Under the pieces are notes generated by a model. The model did no database searches and was not told the origin of the DNA. It worked only from the letters and a program-made list of their open reading frames with translations. Shown piece after piece: positions 12,638 through 24,501 of a stretch of DNA of 64,000 nt. The stretch lies in the NCBI GenBank assembly GCA_032622095.1, contig CP136065.1:154445577-154509576 (forward strand), given 5' to 3'. Position numbers and translations under genes: made by a program. The stretch is from Siphonodentalium dalli (lineage: Eukaryota; Mollusca; Scaphopoda; Gadilida; Siphonodentaliidae). Position 1 is the stretch's first letter; every line of letters starts with the position of its first letter.

Positions 12638-13118
12638 AGGTACTCAATCCGATAAAACTCCTCTCAATTACTATTTCAATGGCTTCGGGGGTCAAAAATA
12701 TTTGATTCGAGTCGAGGAAGCCACCCATCAAAGCTCAGATTTTTTAGATATCGATTTTAGAAATCTATTATTTTTCATTATCGGGAATACTTTCTGGTCC
12801 AGAACACAGTCAAAATTGCGTTATTATTACCACTTGATTTTAGAGTTATCCATCCTTGTCTGTTTGAATAGTGTTTTGGTGTACACATCTCGAGCAGATT
12901 ACGCAGTTGAAGGCAATTATTAGTACTCATCTCGAGAAAATAACAAATTTCAAAAATCAATATCTAATAACTCTGAGCTTTGTTTGATGGGTTCCTCGAC
13001 TCGAATCAAATATTTTTCCCCCCCCAAAGCCAAATAAATAGTAATATAGGACCCTCTGATCGGATTGTTATTGTTGGAATTTGTTGAGATGGGGACCCTC
13101 TGATCGGATTGAGTACCT
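12638..13118. mobile_element. TTAA-flanked miniature element, AGGTACTCAATCCGAT ends
   Basis: 481 bp with TTAA at 12634-12637 and 13119-13122. The exact ends AGGTACTCAATCCGAT continue in long imperfect inverted arms (AAAATATTTGATTCGAGTCG on both sides). Open frames inside (12630-12960) read through the arms and are not genes. Confidence 0.85.
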
Positions 13119-13494
13119 TTAACCTATAAAATAACAATAATAGAAACCCATTGCATTGCCAACACATTGGAAAATGATTCCAAAAGTATCAAAGTGATTT
13201 TCCAAGGTAGGAACCGAAGCCTATCAAAATTTGGTACCAACGAACCATAGCGTTTGATTTGAGCAAACCGTAGCATACATGTGCTTCTTAAAACATGCAC
13301 TGAATGGTGATATGTGTGGAAGTGAGCAGGTTATTGTGAGTCACCATAATTCTCAATAAACAAACTTGATGAATGAGTTTTTCGATCATGAATAACATTT
13401 CATGGCACTCATTGTGCACCAGTCGTAGATCAATTGTGATAAACTGCATTTTTTTTATAACTGTGAAGCTTGTCTCAACAAATGCTTTTTAGAA

Positions 13495-13830
13495 GCGAGT
13501 GGCTATATGGCCATTGACGAGATGCATATTTATACCTGGAGTGACTATATGGTCATGGATGGGGTGTATATGTATATCTTGAATAGCTATTTGGCCATAG
13601 GTGTGGCGAATAGGTATACGGGGAGTGACTGTATCACCAACGGTGAGATGAATAGGTATACAAGGATTGACTTATGATCATGAATGTGGTGTATAGGTAT
13701 ACAGGGAGTGACTATATGATCATGGGTCAGGTGTATGTGTATAGAGTGAGTGACTAACTTGCCATTTGTGTGGTGTTTATGTGCATATATGGAGTGACTG
13801 TATGTTTAATAGTGGGTCGTTTGTACTTGT
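13495..13830. repeat. degenerate ~60-bp minisatellite
   Basis: About six worn units with GGAGTGACTATATGGTCATG and GTGTATAGGTATACAGGGAG-like segments. Confidence 0.7.
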
Positions 13831-14003
13831 GTAACCTGGGTGGCTATCGCTTTCCACAATAACCCCAAGGACATATTAATCGATAGAGAGGTCATGTCCG
13901 AGAGTTCTCCATCTTGATGGCGTTTATGCACAATGGAGTAAACGTTAAACCCCCTAACAATAGTTAATCAAATTTTATGCTAATTGGCAGGTGATTCAAG
14001 TCG

Positions 14004-14490
14004 GTGATATCTAGATGTCAAATATACAGAAGAATGCACTTATTGGGGTTCCATTCCTTCACGGGTAATGACTACCTTCCAAAAAGGAAAAAAACTCTTC
14101 TGGAAGTTGCTGGAAATACGATAAAATATATGGAAGTCCTGGCTTATTCAGGAATGAATTGTGTTTTGGACAGTGACACGATTACTACACTCGAGGAGTT
14201 AGCATGTGCCATATATGATCAAGGTTCGATAAAAATGAATCAAGCTAGGTGGATATTGTTCCAGCAGAAGTTCGAGAATCAACAGAAGGTACTTGATATT
14301 TCTGATATGTGAGGAATCTTTATTTCTACAGTCAAAATGAGCCAACATGATAGCAAAACAGTTGAGTTGCAACCGTTGCCAAATCAACCACTCCCGATGT
14401 AGCATTTCATGGATGGACGGCCGATAGGCAACCTGAGCTGTTTGAACCATTCTTCCCTGAAGATGTTGCACATGAATGCTATTGACTGAT
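14004..14490 (+). pseudogene. frameshifted fragment of a transposon-associated 'HxFTGxD' protein
   Basis: A 102-residue frame (14004-14312) contains LLGFHSFTGNDYLPKRKKTL, then a long helical stretch, LEELACAIYDQ and ARWILFQQKF. This pattern recurs in a family of FEN1/XPG-like proteins found in repetitive copies in many invertebrate and fish genomes (HAFTGCD..GKGK.., with a later HGW motif). The Gly-Asn-Asp-Tyr of the XPG-I region is visible. After the stop, a different frame continues with RANMIAKQL and AFHGWTADRQPELFEPF, which fits the usual end of that family. The copy is therefore broken by at least one frameshift. Assignment is from memory of the motif, not a search. Confidence 0.55.
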
Positions 14491-14572
14491 ACCATCACAT
14501 TTGATGAAATTGACAGTGACAGTGAAGATGAGATTGCATAAACCGTGGGCAGTACTATTGCAATATATGGTA

Positions 14573-15246
14573 CTAGCAGGTGACCCGACTTCGTCCGGGC
14601 TTTGACCTTGAATTGACCATTTTGAAGGTCAAGGTCAGGTCAGGGTAACGATTTGACCCGTCCAAAACACTCCCAGGACAAAAGTTTCCCTAGGTCAGGT
14701 CGGGGTCACGATTTGACCCGTCGAAAACACTCCCCCGACAAAAGTATCCTTAGGTATCAAATTTCGTCGAAATCCGTTAATTTTTTTAATCAAGAGAAAT
14801 GATGGTACCCGTCCCGTGATGGTACCCGTCCCTAAAAGAGGTACTTTTGTGGATACCCGTTTCAAGGTGAATATCACCTCGGGCGGAAGAACTTACCCGA
14901 TGAAAATCTCCCCCGTTCCTTGGAACCCCTAAGTACGAAGACAGACATAAGAATCACACAACACGCTCATGTCTAGATACAGACACACTCACGTCTGGCC
15001 CCAGACATAAGAATCACACTTCACGCATACGCTCTTTATCAACGACACTGCGGATACGAATGCTCTTTAATTATGAACGCGATTAACCCCACAATGCCAA
15101 GGAAGGGGTGCTCCGAGCTTCTCCAAAACGGTGGTAAACACTGCCCGTGGCTTTTTAACCTTAGATTGGAAGTTTGAGCTCAATCGGTCCAGCCGTTTTC
15201 CCGGCCATAGCTAAAACACAGACAGAAGTCCCAAAATATATATTAG
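14573..15246. mobile_element. repeat unit starting ACTAGCAGGTGACCCG
   Basis: The first of three head-to-tail segments that begin ACTAGC(A/C)GRTKAGCCCG and end in AAAATATATA-TTAG-like sequence (starts at about 14573, 15250 and 19154). It contains internal ~75-bp repeats (TTGACCTTGAATTGACCATT; GATTTGACCCGTC) and the tail GAGCTCAATCGGTCCAGCCG. Residues of the 18760-19150 segment recur at 15030-15240. The class is not recognised. A short relative, TCTAGCCGATGAGCCC, is at about 43047 in intron E/F. Confidence 0.5.
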
Positions 15247-15249
15247 ACT

Positions 15250-15540
15250 AGCAGGTTAGCCCGCCACTGGCGTGGTTCGTCATGATTTCACGTCGATGGT
15301 CCCATGCTTTCATCCGTCGAAAGGCGGGATTTGACCTTGAATTGACCATTTTGATGGTCAAGGTCTGATCGGGATCATGATTTGACCCGTTGAAAACAGT
15401 CCCCGGAAAAAAAAGTACCCCTAGGTAACAAATTTCGTCGAAATCCGTGCGTTTTACCCGATTTGACCTTGAATTGACCATTTTGAAGGTCAAGGTCAGG
15501 TCGGGGTAACGATTTGACCCGTCCAAAACAAAGCAGCACC
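15250..15540. repeat. second ACTAGC-type segment with TTGACCTTGAATTGACC repeats
   Basis: Starts ACTAGCAGGTTAGCCCGCC and repeats the TTGACCTTGAATTGACCATT and GATTTGACCCGT motifs of the preceding segment. It then merges into the 5' flank of the 164-bp array (15540-15795), in which no motif was recognised. Confidence 0.55.
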
Positions 15541-15794
15541 CTTATGATGTCATACAGATAAAGCCTCTCGGCGATGAGTCAAGAGGTACGATTTAGTGCA
15601 AGTACATTATTTACGGGATGCGTCGAAAACGGAAACATAAGACGATCGATGGAATCAACTAATGAAAGTGTCAATGACACTGTAGCTCAACTTGGAAAGG
15701 GAATAATTTAATGTATTACAGTCAATGGATCGAGCGATTAGGAATGTGGAATGTTGAATGTCTAATACTAGTTAAAAGACATGAAGAGAAAAGT

Positions 15795-18445
15795 AAAATC
15801 CAAGATGGCTGCTGGCGGCCATGTTTTCGGCCGAATGACCCCAAAATGAGTCGTTCCCATCTACATGTCATCGTTAACATCCATGACAAATTTTATGACG
15901 ATCAGACTAAAGGTACAACCTGTAGCCCATGCTAAAGAATTTAGACATACAAAGAGTAAAATCCAAGATGGCTGCTGGCGGCCATGTTTTTTGGCCGAAT
16001 GACCCCAAAATGACTCGTTCCCATCTACATGTCATTATTAAACTTCATGAAAATTTTTATGATGATCAGACTAAAGGTACAACCTGTAGCTCGTGCTAAA
16101 GGATTTAGTCATACAAAGAGTAAAATCCAAGATGACTGCTGGCGGCCATGTTTTTTGGCCGAATTACCCCAAAATTACTCATTCTCATCTACATGTCAAT
16201 ATTAACATTCTTGACAAATTTTATGATGATCAGACAAAAACTAGGACCTGTAGCCCGTGCTAAAGGATTTAGTCATACAAAGAGTAAAATCCAAGATGGC
16301 TGCATGGCGACCATGATCAGACAAACAGTACGACCTGTGGCCCGTGCTAATGGATTAAATTTTGAAATCCAAGATGGCCGCTGGTGGCCATGTTTTTTGT
16401 CCGAATGACCCCAAAATAACTCGTTCCCATCTGCATTCCAATTTCAACAGCCATGACAAATTTTATGATGATCAGACTAAAGGTACGACCTGTAGCCCGT
16501 GCTAAAGGATTTAGTCATACAAAGAGTAAAATCCAAGATGGCTGCTGGCGGCCATGTTTTTTGGCCGAATGACCCCAAAATGACTTGTTCCCATCTACAT
16601 GTCATTATTAACATTCTTGACAAATTTTATGATGATCAGACAAAAACTAGGACCTGTAGCCCGTGCTAAAGGATTTAGTCATACAAAGAGTAAAATCCAA
16701 GATGGCTGCTGGCGACCATGTTTTTTGGCCGAATGACCCCAAAATTACTCGTTCCCACCTACATGACATTGTTAATATCCATGAGAAATTTTATGATGAT
16801 CAGACTAAAGGTACGACCTGCAGCCCGTGCTGAAGAATTTAGTGATACAAAGAGTAAAATCCAAGATGGCTGCTGGCGGCCATGTTTTTTGGCCGAATGA
16901 CCCCAAAATTAGTCGTTCCCATCTACATGTCAATATTATCATCCATGACAAATTTCATGATGATCAGACAAACAGTACGACCTGTGGCCCGTGCTAAATT
17001 TTGAAATCCAAGATGGCCACTGGTGGCCATGTTTTTTGTCTGAATGACCCCAAAATGACTCGTTCCCATCTACATTCCAATTTCAACAGCCATGACAAAT
17101 TTTATGATGATCAGACTAAAGGTACGACCTGTAGCCCGTGCTAAGTGATTTAGTCATACAAAGAGTAAAATCCAAGATGGCTGCTGGTGGCCATGTTTTT
17201 TGGCCGAATGAGCCCAAAATAACTTGTTCCCATCTACATGTCATTATTAACATTCTTGACAAATTTTATGATGATCAGACAAAAAGTAGGACCTGTAGCC
17301 CGTGCTAAAGGATTTAGTCATACAAAGAGTAAAATCCAAGATGGCTGCTGGCGACCATGTTTTTGGGCCGAATGACCCCAAAATTACTCGTTCCCACCTA
17401 CATGACATTGTTAATATCCATGATGATCAGACGAACAGTACGACCTGTGGCCCGTTCTAATGGATTGAATTAAAAGAGATTTGCCTTATGCGGAAGAAGA
17501 GGAAGAAGAATTTTGAAATCCAAGATGGCCACTGGCGGCCATTGTTTTTTGTCTGAATGACCCCAAAATGACTCGTTCCCATCTACATTCCAATTTCAAC
17601 AGCCATGACAAATTTTATGATGATCGGACTAAAGGTACAACCTGTAGCCCGTGCTAAAGGATTTAGTCATACAAAGAGTAAAATCCAAGATGCCTGCTGG
17701 CGGCCATGTTTTTTAACCTAATCACCCCAAAATGACTCGTTCCCATCTACATGTTATTATCAACATTCATGACAAATTTTATGATGATCAGACTAAAGGT
17801 ACGACCTGTAGCCCGTGCTAAAGGATTTAGTCATACAAAGAGTAAAATCCAAGATGGCTGCTGGTGGCCATGTTTTTGGGCCAAATGACCCAAAAATTAC
17901 TCGTTCCCATCTACATGTCAATATTAACATCCATGACAAATTTCATGATGATCAGACGAACAGTACAACCTGTGGCCCGTGCTAATGGATTGAATTTTGA
18001 AATCCAAGATGGCCACTGGTGGCCATTGTTTTTTGTCCGAATGACCCCAAAATGACTCGTTCCCATCTACATTCCAATTTCAACAGCCATGACAAATTTT
18101 ATGATGATCGGACTAAAGGTACGACCTGTAGCCCGTGCTAAAGGATTTAGTCATACAAAGAGTAAAATCCAAGATGGCTGCTGGCGGCCATGTTTTTGGG
18201 CCAAATGACCCCAAAATTACTCGTTCCCATCTACATGTTAATATTAACATCCATGGCAAATTTCATGACGATCAGAAAAACAGTACGCCCTGTAGCTCGT
18301 GCTAATGGATTGAATTTTGAAATGAAAGATGGCCACTGGCGGCCATGTTTTTTTACCGAATGACCCCAAAATTAGTCATTCTGGTCTAAATGTTGATGTC
18401 AACAGCTATGACAAATTTCATAATGATCCGACCAAAGGTACGACC
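15795..18445. repeat. ~164-bp tandem array with two unit types
   Basis: About 17 units, anchored on CCAAGATGGC at 15801, 15964, 16128, 16292, 16370, 16534, 16698, 16862, 17009, 17174, 17337, 17521, 17686, 17850, 18005 and 18170, and on a worn AAAGATGG at 18327. Type A reads GAGTAAAATCCAAGATGGCT. Type B reads TTTGAAATCCAAGATGGCC and carries ATTCCAATTTCAACAGCC. B units recur after every one to three A units. Frames across it are not conserved because 164 is not a multiple of three. A 2.6-kb core of ~160-bp units is the layout of the 'pearl' elements of bivalves; this is inference. Confidence 0.9.
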
Positions 18446-18466
18446 TGTAGACTGCATTGTTGACGC

Positions 18467-18540
18467 CTTACGCACACACACACAGACGACAAAGCCATGG
18501 CAATAGCTCAAACTTTACAAAGTAAAGTTGAGCTAATAAG
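18467..18540. mobile_element. hairpin tail of the 164-bp-repeat element
   Basis: CGCACACACACACAGACGAC then CCATGGCAATAGCTC and the hairpin AGCTCAACTTTACT-like stem (18508-18536) ending GAGCTAA. The same 'atagctc..hairpin..gagctaa' finish closes the elements at 47207 and 40012. Confidence 0.6.
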
Positions 18541-18726
18541 TATTGTTCCCGGGCAATAAAAAATATCTTATGACTTGCAATAAATCTCTCCTCATAGTCC
18601 ACACCCTGGGGCATAACTGGGAAGTGAAGACATAATTTTAGAAGGCCTCGCAAGGGATTGATTTCGAGTGACAAAAATGACGATGTCGGAAAGAATAACA
18701 TATCTCGAACCCGGTGGTCGTAGAAT

Positions 18727-19059
18727 TTGATTTTTCATGGGAAAATGGACAGACTCCACGCTTTAATTGTATTAGGCAATTATCGAAGAGACATAAACGC
18801 ATTTATTAACAAATTTGCCAGCCTTGGGAAGATTCGTAGAAGCGAGTTCTATGCAATGGAAATGCATGCATATCTCCTATGTAACGGTTTAACAGTGTAT
18901 ATCGACGCTCTTTATCAACGACACTGCGGATACGGACGCTCTTTAACTATCAACGCGATTAATCCCACAGTGCCGTTTTTTGTGACTGAGAGTGGAGAAC
19001 GGGTATCGGAGCTTCTCCAAAACGCTGTGAAGACCATTCCCGTGGGTTTTTACCCTTAG
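18727..19059 (+). CDS. 110-residue frame in a repeated element, function unknown
   Basis: Begins MIFHGKMDRLHALIVLGNY and ends LLQNAVKTIPVGFYP, with the stop just before the tail GAGCTCAATCGGTCCAGCCG. No family is recognised, and no signal or membrane segment is seen. Part of the same DNA (CTTTATCAACGACACTGCGG..) recurs in degraded, non-open form at 15030-15175, so the frame belongs to a dispersed element. The 5' end may be a truncated remainder of a longer frame. It could also be a chance opening. Confidence 0.3.
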   Translation: MIFHGKMDRLHALIVLGNYRRDINAFINKFASLGKIRRSEFYAMEMHAYLLCNGLTVYIDALYQRHCGYGRSLTINAINPTVPFFVTESGERVSELLQNAVKTIPVGFYP

Positions 19060-19153
19060 ATAGGAAGTTTGAGCTCAATCGGTCCAGCCGTTTTCGAGTC
19101 TATAAAGGACAAATATACACACACATATACGGAAGTCTTAAAATATATAGGAG

Positions 19154-19735
19154 ACTAGCCGATGAGCCCGACGTTGTCCGCGCTATTCAAAAACCAAATT
19201 TCAAGTCGATATCTCCACCCGTTTCCGAGATCTGGTCTGCGCATGCGCGAAGCTGGCGTCGCACGGGCTCGGCGACCCGATAAAATTTGTATCCGGGGCA
19301 AGATACATTCACATAGCAAATTTCAAGTCGATAGCTCCACCCGTTTCCGAGATCTGGTCTGCGCATGCGCGAAGCTGGCGTTGCATGGGCTCGGCGACCC
19401 GATAAAATTCGTATCCGGGGCAAGATACATTCACATACCAAATTTCAAGTCGATAGCTCCACCCGTTTCCGAGATCTGGTCTGCGCATGCGCGAAGCTTG
19501 CGTCGCACGGGCTCGGCGACCCGATAAAATTCGTATCCGGGGCAAGATACATTCACATAGCAAATTTCAAGTCGATAGCTCCACCCTTTTCCGAGATCTT
19601 GTCTGCGCATGCGCTGCACGGGCTCGCCAATACGACAACGACGACCGCCTGGTCAAACTACACACACGTACCAAGTTTTGTCCCGATCGGTCGAGAATCG
19701 TAGATTTGTATAAATGACATACAGACAGACAGACA
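19154..19735. repeat. 122-bp tandem repeat in a third ACTAGC-type segment
   Basis: Four units with exact 122-bp spacing of CAAGTCGATA (19202, 19324, 19446, 19568). Each contains GATCTGGTCTGCGCATGCGC and GGGCTCGGCGACCCGATAAA and is GC-rich compared with its surroundings. Frames on both strands (84 to 121 residues) arise from the repeat. The segment closes with TCCCGATCGGTCGAGAATCG and a CAGACAGACAGACAAG tail. Confidence 0.9.
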
Positions 19736-20204
19736 AGTTTTTGAAAATATCTGTTTGTTGGATATCAGTGGTTATGATGTTGATATCAATGAATCATGTA
19801 TATAATGGTGAAAATTTTGATGCACACCGAGGACTTTATACCTAAAAATGAAAATTTTATAGAAAATCTTCTGGAAAACTTTTTTGAAAAAGCACTGCAA
19901 TTTATGCATTTTTTTTTGGAATTTTCCACAAAATATTGTTGGAGAATATCATTTATTGCACATCATTTATGTTAAGCAACCCAGATAGAATAAATATCTG
20001 ATATTCAAGTATATTTTATTTGTCTTGTTGGTTTTCCTGATTATACTAAAATTTGCAGGTAAAAAAAATATATTTTCCACCTGCTCCGCCCTGGATACCT
20101 CAGTGTTTTGGAACCCCCATGGGGCAAGGATAATTGGAGATAGCATCCAAATTTCTACCCTTTCGTGCGATACTACCCTCATCTGGGGGCCGGTCTATGA
20201 AACA

Positions 20205-20645
20205 AGTCTGAGTTTAGTGTGCCTGTCATTTGCAGAATGAGGTCCCCAGAGGGTGATTTTAGTGATGCCATCCCGCATAGCAGGCTAGCATCAATAAATT
20301 CACCCTATGGGGACATCTTTCTGCTTGGGCCTCATCTTCTCTAAAGTTTCTTTATTATAAAATTTCTATATAAACTTCATATATTCTATGACTTTTTTAG
20401 TTTAGTTTCCCTTTATCCCCAAATTGGTAGACGACACATTGCATAATTGAGGTTCCCAATGGGTGAACATCACAATATTCATGGGAATTTCAGAGTCTGC
20501 CTCCCATAGCAGATGAGGCCATGCAGAATGAGGTTCCCAGAGGGTGAATTTAGTAATGCTAGCCCAGTATGCAGGATAGCGTCACTAAATTAACACTCTG
20601 GGGACCTCATTCTGCAAACGGCACGGCACACTAAACTCGGGCTTG
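20205..20645. mobile_element. double-hairpin MITE, GCAGAATGAGGTCC family, long copy
   Basis: Inverted ends GTCTGAGTTTAGTGTGCCTG and its inverse near 20625-20645, with hairpin modules at each end and about 190 bp of AT-rich spacer. Confidence 0.8.
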
Positions 20646-23600
20646 GTTTGAAACAATGCTGCAATGAAATTGAATTTTCTATGCATTTATTTCATATGGT
20701 TTGTTTAGTGGGACACCAAAAATTATTAATTTTTCAATAACAAAATGATATTCTTTGGTATTAACATATGTCAACAGAACAAATCAGAACATGACGATAA
20801 ATTAGATGTTTTATGTTGTTGTTGTAACTGGAACCTTGAATGGATATAAGTTATAGTACAAAACATTTCTGCAGACCGTCATCAAGTACATACCCCAAAC
20901 GTCCTCTTAGCTGTATGTGTAGGTAAGTCAGTCCCCTAAATATGGTCATAAAGACAAACACAAAGTTTTTTTTTCTAAAGACTTTACTTTAATACATACC
21001 AAAGCATGCTACGAGCACAATATACAAGTCATGTTTTTAAATCAATTTCCTATCACTGAAACATTGCAATACGAGCTGCCCCCAATCCCTTAACCATCAA
21101 TCTGTCTGAAGTACAATTTTCTTCCTTCTATCTTGGTCACATACATATTCAGAAGCAGAATAATAAGTACATAATATGGTATTCTGGTCAGGCAATGGAG
21201 GCTGAGTACGAGATTCCGTATACATTTTACAGTAGCTATTGCACTATATTGTAGACACTGATTTGACAAGTGACTGGCGATGCCATATTGATATGTTTAA
21301 TGCTTGTTTAGATGTGCTTTATGAAACAGGATTTATAAACACAACTTTGTTCTAATCCAAAATTTTGGGTTTGGCACATAATGTTGTTCGGCATAATGAT
21401 AAAATAACAGTATTTTTTTTACTTGTTTCTTCAAAACAAAACTTCTGCTTATATCTAAACATCGGTATAGAGGTGGAGGCTATTTGATCCTGGAGTTTCA
21501 TGTTTCTATTTGGCATCTGTGGCAAACTATAATATATTTCAATGAAAAGGTATGGATAATTATCAAGGTGGTACAAATCAACTTTTGTGTGCAAATATTC
21601 ATTGAAAAATTTGAAAACATGTTTTGAAAATTACAATAGATCATGCATGTCAATTGACCTGAATAAAATTGGAATGAATTTTTCTAACTGAAAACTGAGA
21701 ACCTCATTGAAATTCAAGTTCAAATTTGACATGCAGAAGAAATAAAACTGAGAAACAGATTCAAACTAAAAGCACTGATATGTTGAGAAATAATTTAGTT
21801 GATATTGCCTTTGTCAATAAATATAATAAGAATTGTTCAAATAAAATCAAGAATGTAATCGCTATACTATTATTACTAGGTCAATGATTATGCTCAGACC
21901 ACAAGCTGTTAACATTGACAAAGTGCAGAGTACTATAATATGAAGATTATTTTCACAACGGTTAGATTTCGATTTCGATGTGTATGGTCATCATTGTCAA
22001 ATTTAATACAAACAATTTTACTAATAAGGTGCACGCCTGCCACTGACGAGGCACCAAAACAAAATGTCATCTTCTTTAAGATTGAGAAGATATACAAGTT
22101 CAATAAATAAACATTATGTACAGTTTAACAGACTCAGTTGTAATGGCTAGCACTTAATAGCAGGTGTCACTAATAAATTACACTGAATACTAAAACTCAA
22201 TGGGAATTAAAGGATTATTATAATCAGATTTGCACCCCCCCCCCCCCAAACACACATACATTGCCCAGGATTAGCAATTCAAATGATAGCTACAGATATT
22301 TTCAAATGCGATGGTGCAATTAAAAGTTACAGCACTTAATTCAGTCAGATTGTCAGTACAGCAGCTGCCATTTAATATGTTAGAAATAAGAAAATATTCA
22401 ATACTTAATGAAACTTTATATAAATGAAATTTTTAATCCTTGTCAAGTTCTCTTCTAATCTGAATTCAATAACGAGATTTTATATTCACAATAAAAGGTA
22501 TTTTCATCACCATTGAGATGTTGGATAATTTTGTAGAAAGTTTCTAATTGCTGTAACTTCCAAATGCATTATCGTTTCAGAATTATTTGTAGCTTGGTTC
22601 CAAGTATCGATAGGAAACAAATGAGAAATAACGAGGCTTTATGTGAGTAAAGCAGTGTACTGGGTCTTTATTTTCATGTTTGTGAGACGAAGAGAGGCAC
22701 AGAAATAATTGAGCGTCACAACCAACTGATATTATTAGCAAGTATAGGACTTGTTGTTTAAACTATTTTCTTCTGTATTAAAGAATGTTGGTTCTACTTT
22801 TCACTGTATGATACTAGCAGATAAATTTTCATAAATTCTGTAAATTTCATAATATTATCTTTTTAAGATGACAAAACCTAATCCTCTTTTCCTGCAGGTT
22901 TCATGGCTGGCATTTAAAATATATCCTCATTGAGGTATAAGGCATGTTGTGAGATGAAATTGTTAAAAATAATTTGAGATAAGATTTCCCCATTAGATTA
23001 GTTCATTCTCAAAATTAAGGCCAACGTTAAGGGACCACTTCGAAATGCGATTTAAAAAAATTTCTACAGACAAAACCAAAGGTGGAAAATTCTAAATCTT
23101 TCGCAGACAGAGAATCGTTAAAAAAATGTGTGAAACGTGTAGTTTCTAATATATTTCAGGAGAATAACCAATGCAGGAAGCTCGCTTCTATAAAAGTCTC
23201 CTTTGTCTTGTATGAGAGATCCTACCACTATTTTTAGGCATTTTATTTTTTATTACAGGTTTACAGATTTTTTTTTAGCTCAAAGGCAGGGGAGGTGGGA
23301 GGGGAAAAAATTTAAATAAAATAAGTATAATTGTTTTTAGAAAGGTTTCTGATGGCGTGATCGTTGCTCCATTTTTATTGACAGATTTCAATTCAGATAG
23401 TTTTCTTCCTTACATATTTATATACTATTACTAGTTCTGTAGTGTAATGTATCATAATCATAGCCATGCTTCACTGTTGGATCGATTATGTTGTATATTT
23501 TATGCAAACTTAAACATTTCATCTAATTGACATATCTTTTTGTATGTCTGGATTAATATTCCCATTGGCAGCAATATTTATATATATAAAAATAAAAAAA

Positions 23601-24075
23601 AAAATTTAAATTTGACAAACATCTTTTTTTTTGGGTAGGGAAATCCATAAACCAAGTAATAAAAAATAAAATGCCTTAATTGGTCACTTAACATTCACCT
23701 TGACAGAATGAACATAGTTATTTAATACAAGGGGAGAATACAAAAAAAATTATGGCTCACCTTAGCCAAAGTGCAATCATAAACAAGGCATCGATAATCT
23801 CCTCCATGTGGCACCAGTGTCAATGTCAACATATTAATTAAATTGATAATACAAAGGTTACATCTGATTATACAAAGATCATTCATTAACATGGAATCAT
23901 GAGCAGGTGGCGAGAAAATTTCATACCAACAATGCACCATCAAAGCTAACAAATCATAAATTATAAATCTCAAGTCAAATCACATGGATAACAAACCTGG
24001 AATACATTGATATAAAGTACTTTTGACTATTTCATTGGCACAAACAGAAACATTGTTTTTTTCTTTATATGCTTA

Positions 24076-24238
24076 CAGTAATGCTCTAATTAATCGACCT
24101 CTTAACCACAGCAGAATTATGGGTAACTTTTCAGGATTTAGTCGTAAATATGGCTTGTTGCCATATTTCAGACTAAATCCTGAAAAGTTACCCATAATTC
24201 TGCTGTGGTTAAGAGGTCGATTAATTAGAGCATTACTG
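24076..24238. mobile_element. CAGTAATGCC fold-back MITE, 163 bp
   Basis: Near-perfect palindrome flanked by TA on both sides. The central part of both arms is missing (apex GGCTTGTTGCCATATTTC), but the arms still match. Confidence 0.85.
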
Positions 24239-24501
24239 TATATTTGCCCTATTTATAAAAGCATGTCCTTCAGAAGGCCAGGCACTGATTATAAATAAAT
24301 ACATGCAGTGGAATAATTGAAATGACTTATGTTGCATTTGTCATTTCTTGAATAATTCCCCCAATCTTCCTCTGAACTGAAGACCATGATATTTACAGGT
24401 GAACCGATATAATGAGTATACGAAATAGAAATCCCATGCCACAGTTAAATTTAATTTAACAGACTCAACTTTTTGGTATTCTCTAGATGTAAAATTGTTC
24501 A

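Noticed and set aside
15711-18055. Short frames with KSKIQDG..W.PCF repeats
   Set aside because: They are readings of the 164-bp satellite, whose unit is not a multiple of three, and are not maintained from unit to unit.
15795-18445. CRISPR-like repeat array
   Set aside because: Units are contiguous with no unique spacers and the genome is animal. It is a satellite.
19162-19717. Overlapping 62-121 residue frames on both strands
   Set aside because: Created by the GC-rich 122-bp repeat, which is open in several frames at once.
24023-24298. 91-residue frame with MGNFSGFSRKYGLLPYF
   Set aside because: It reads straight through a fold-back MITE palindrome.
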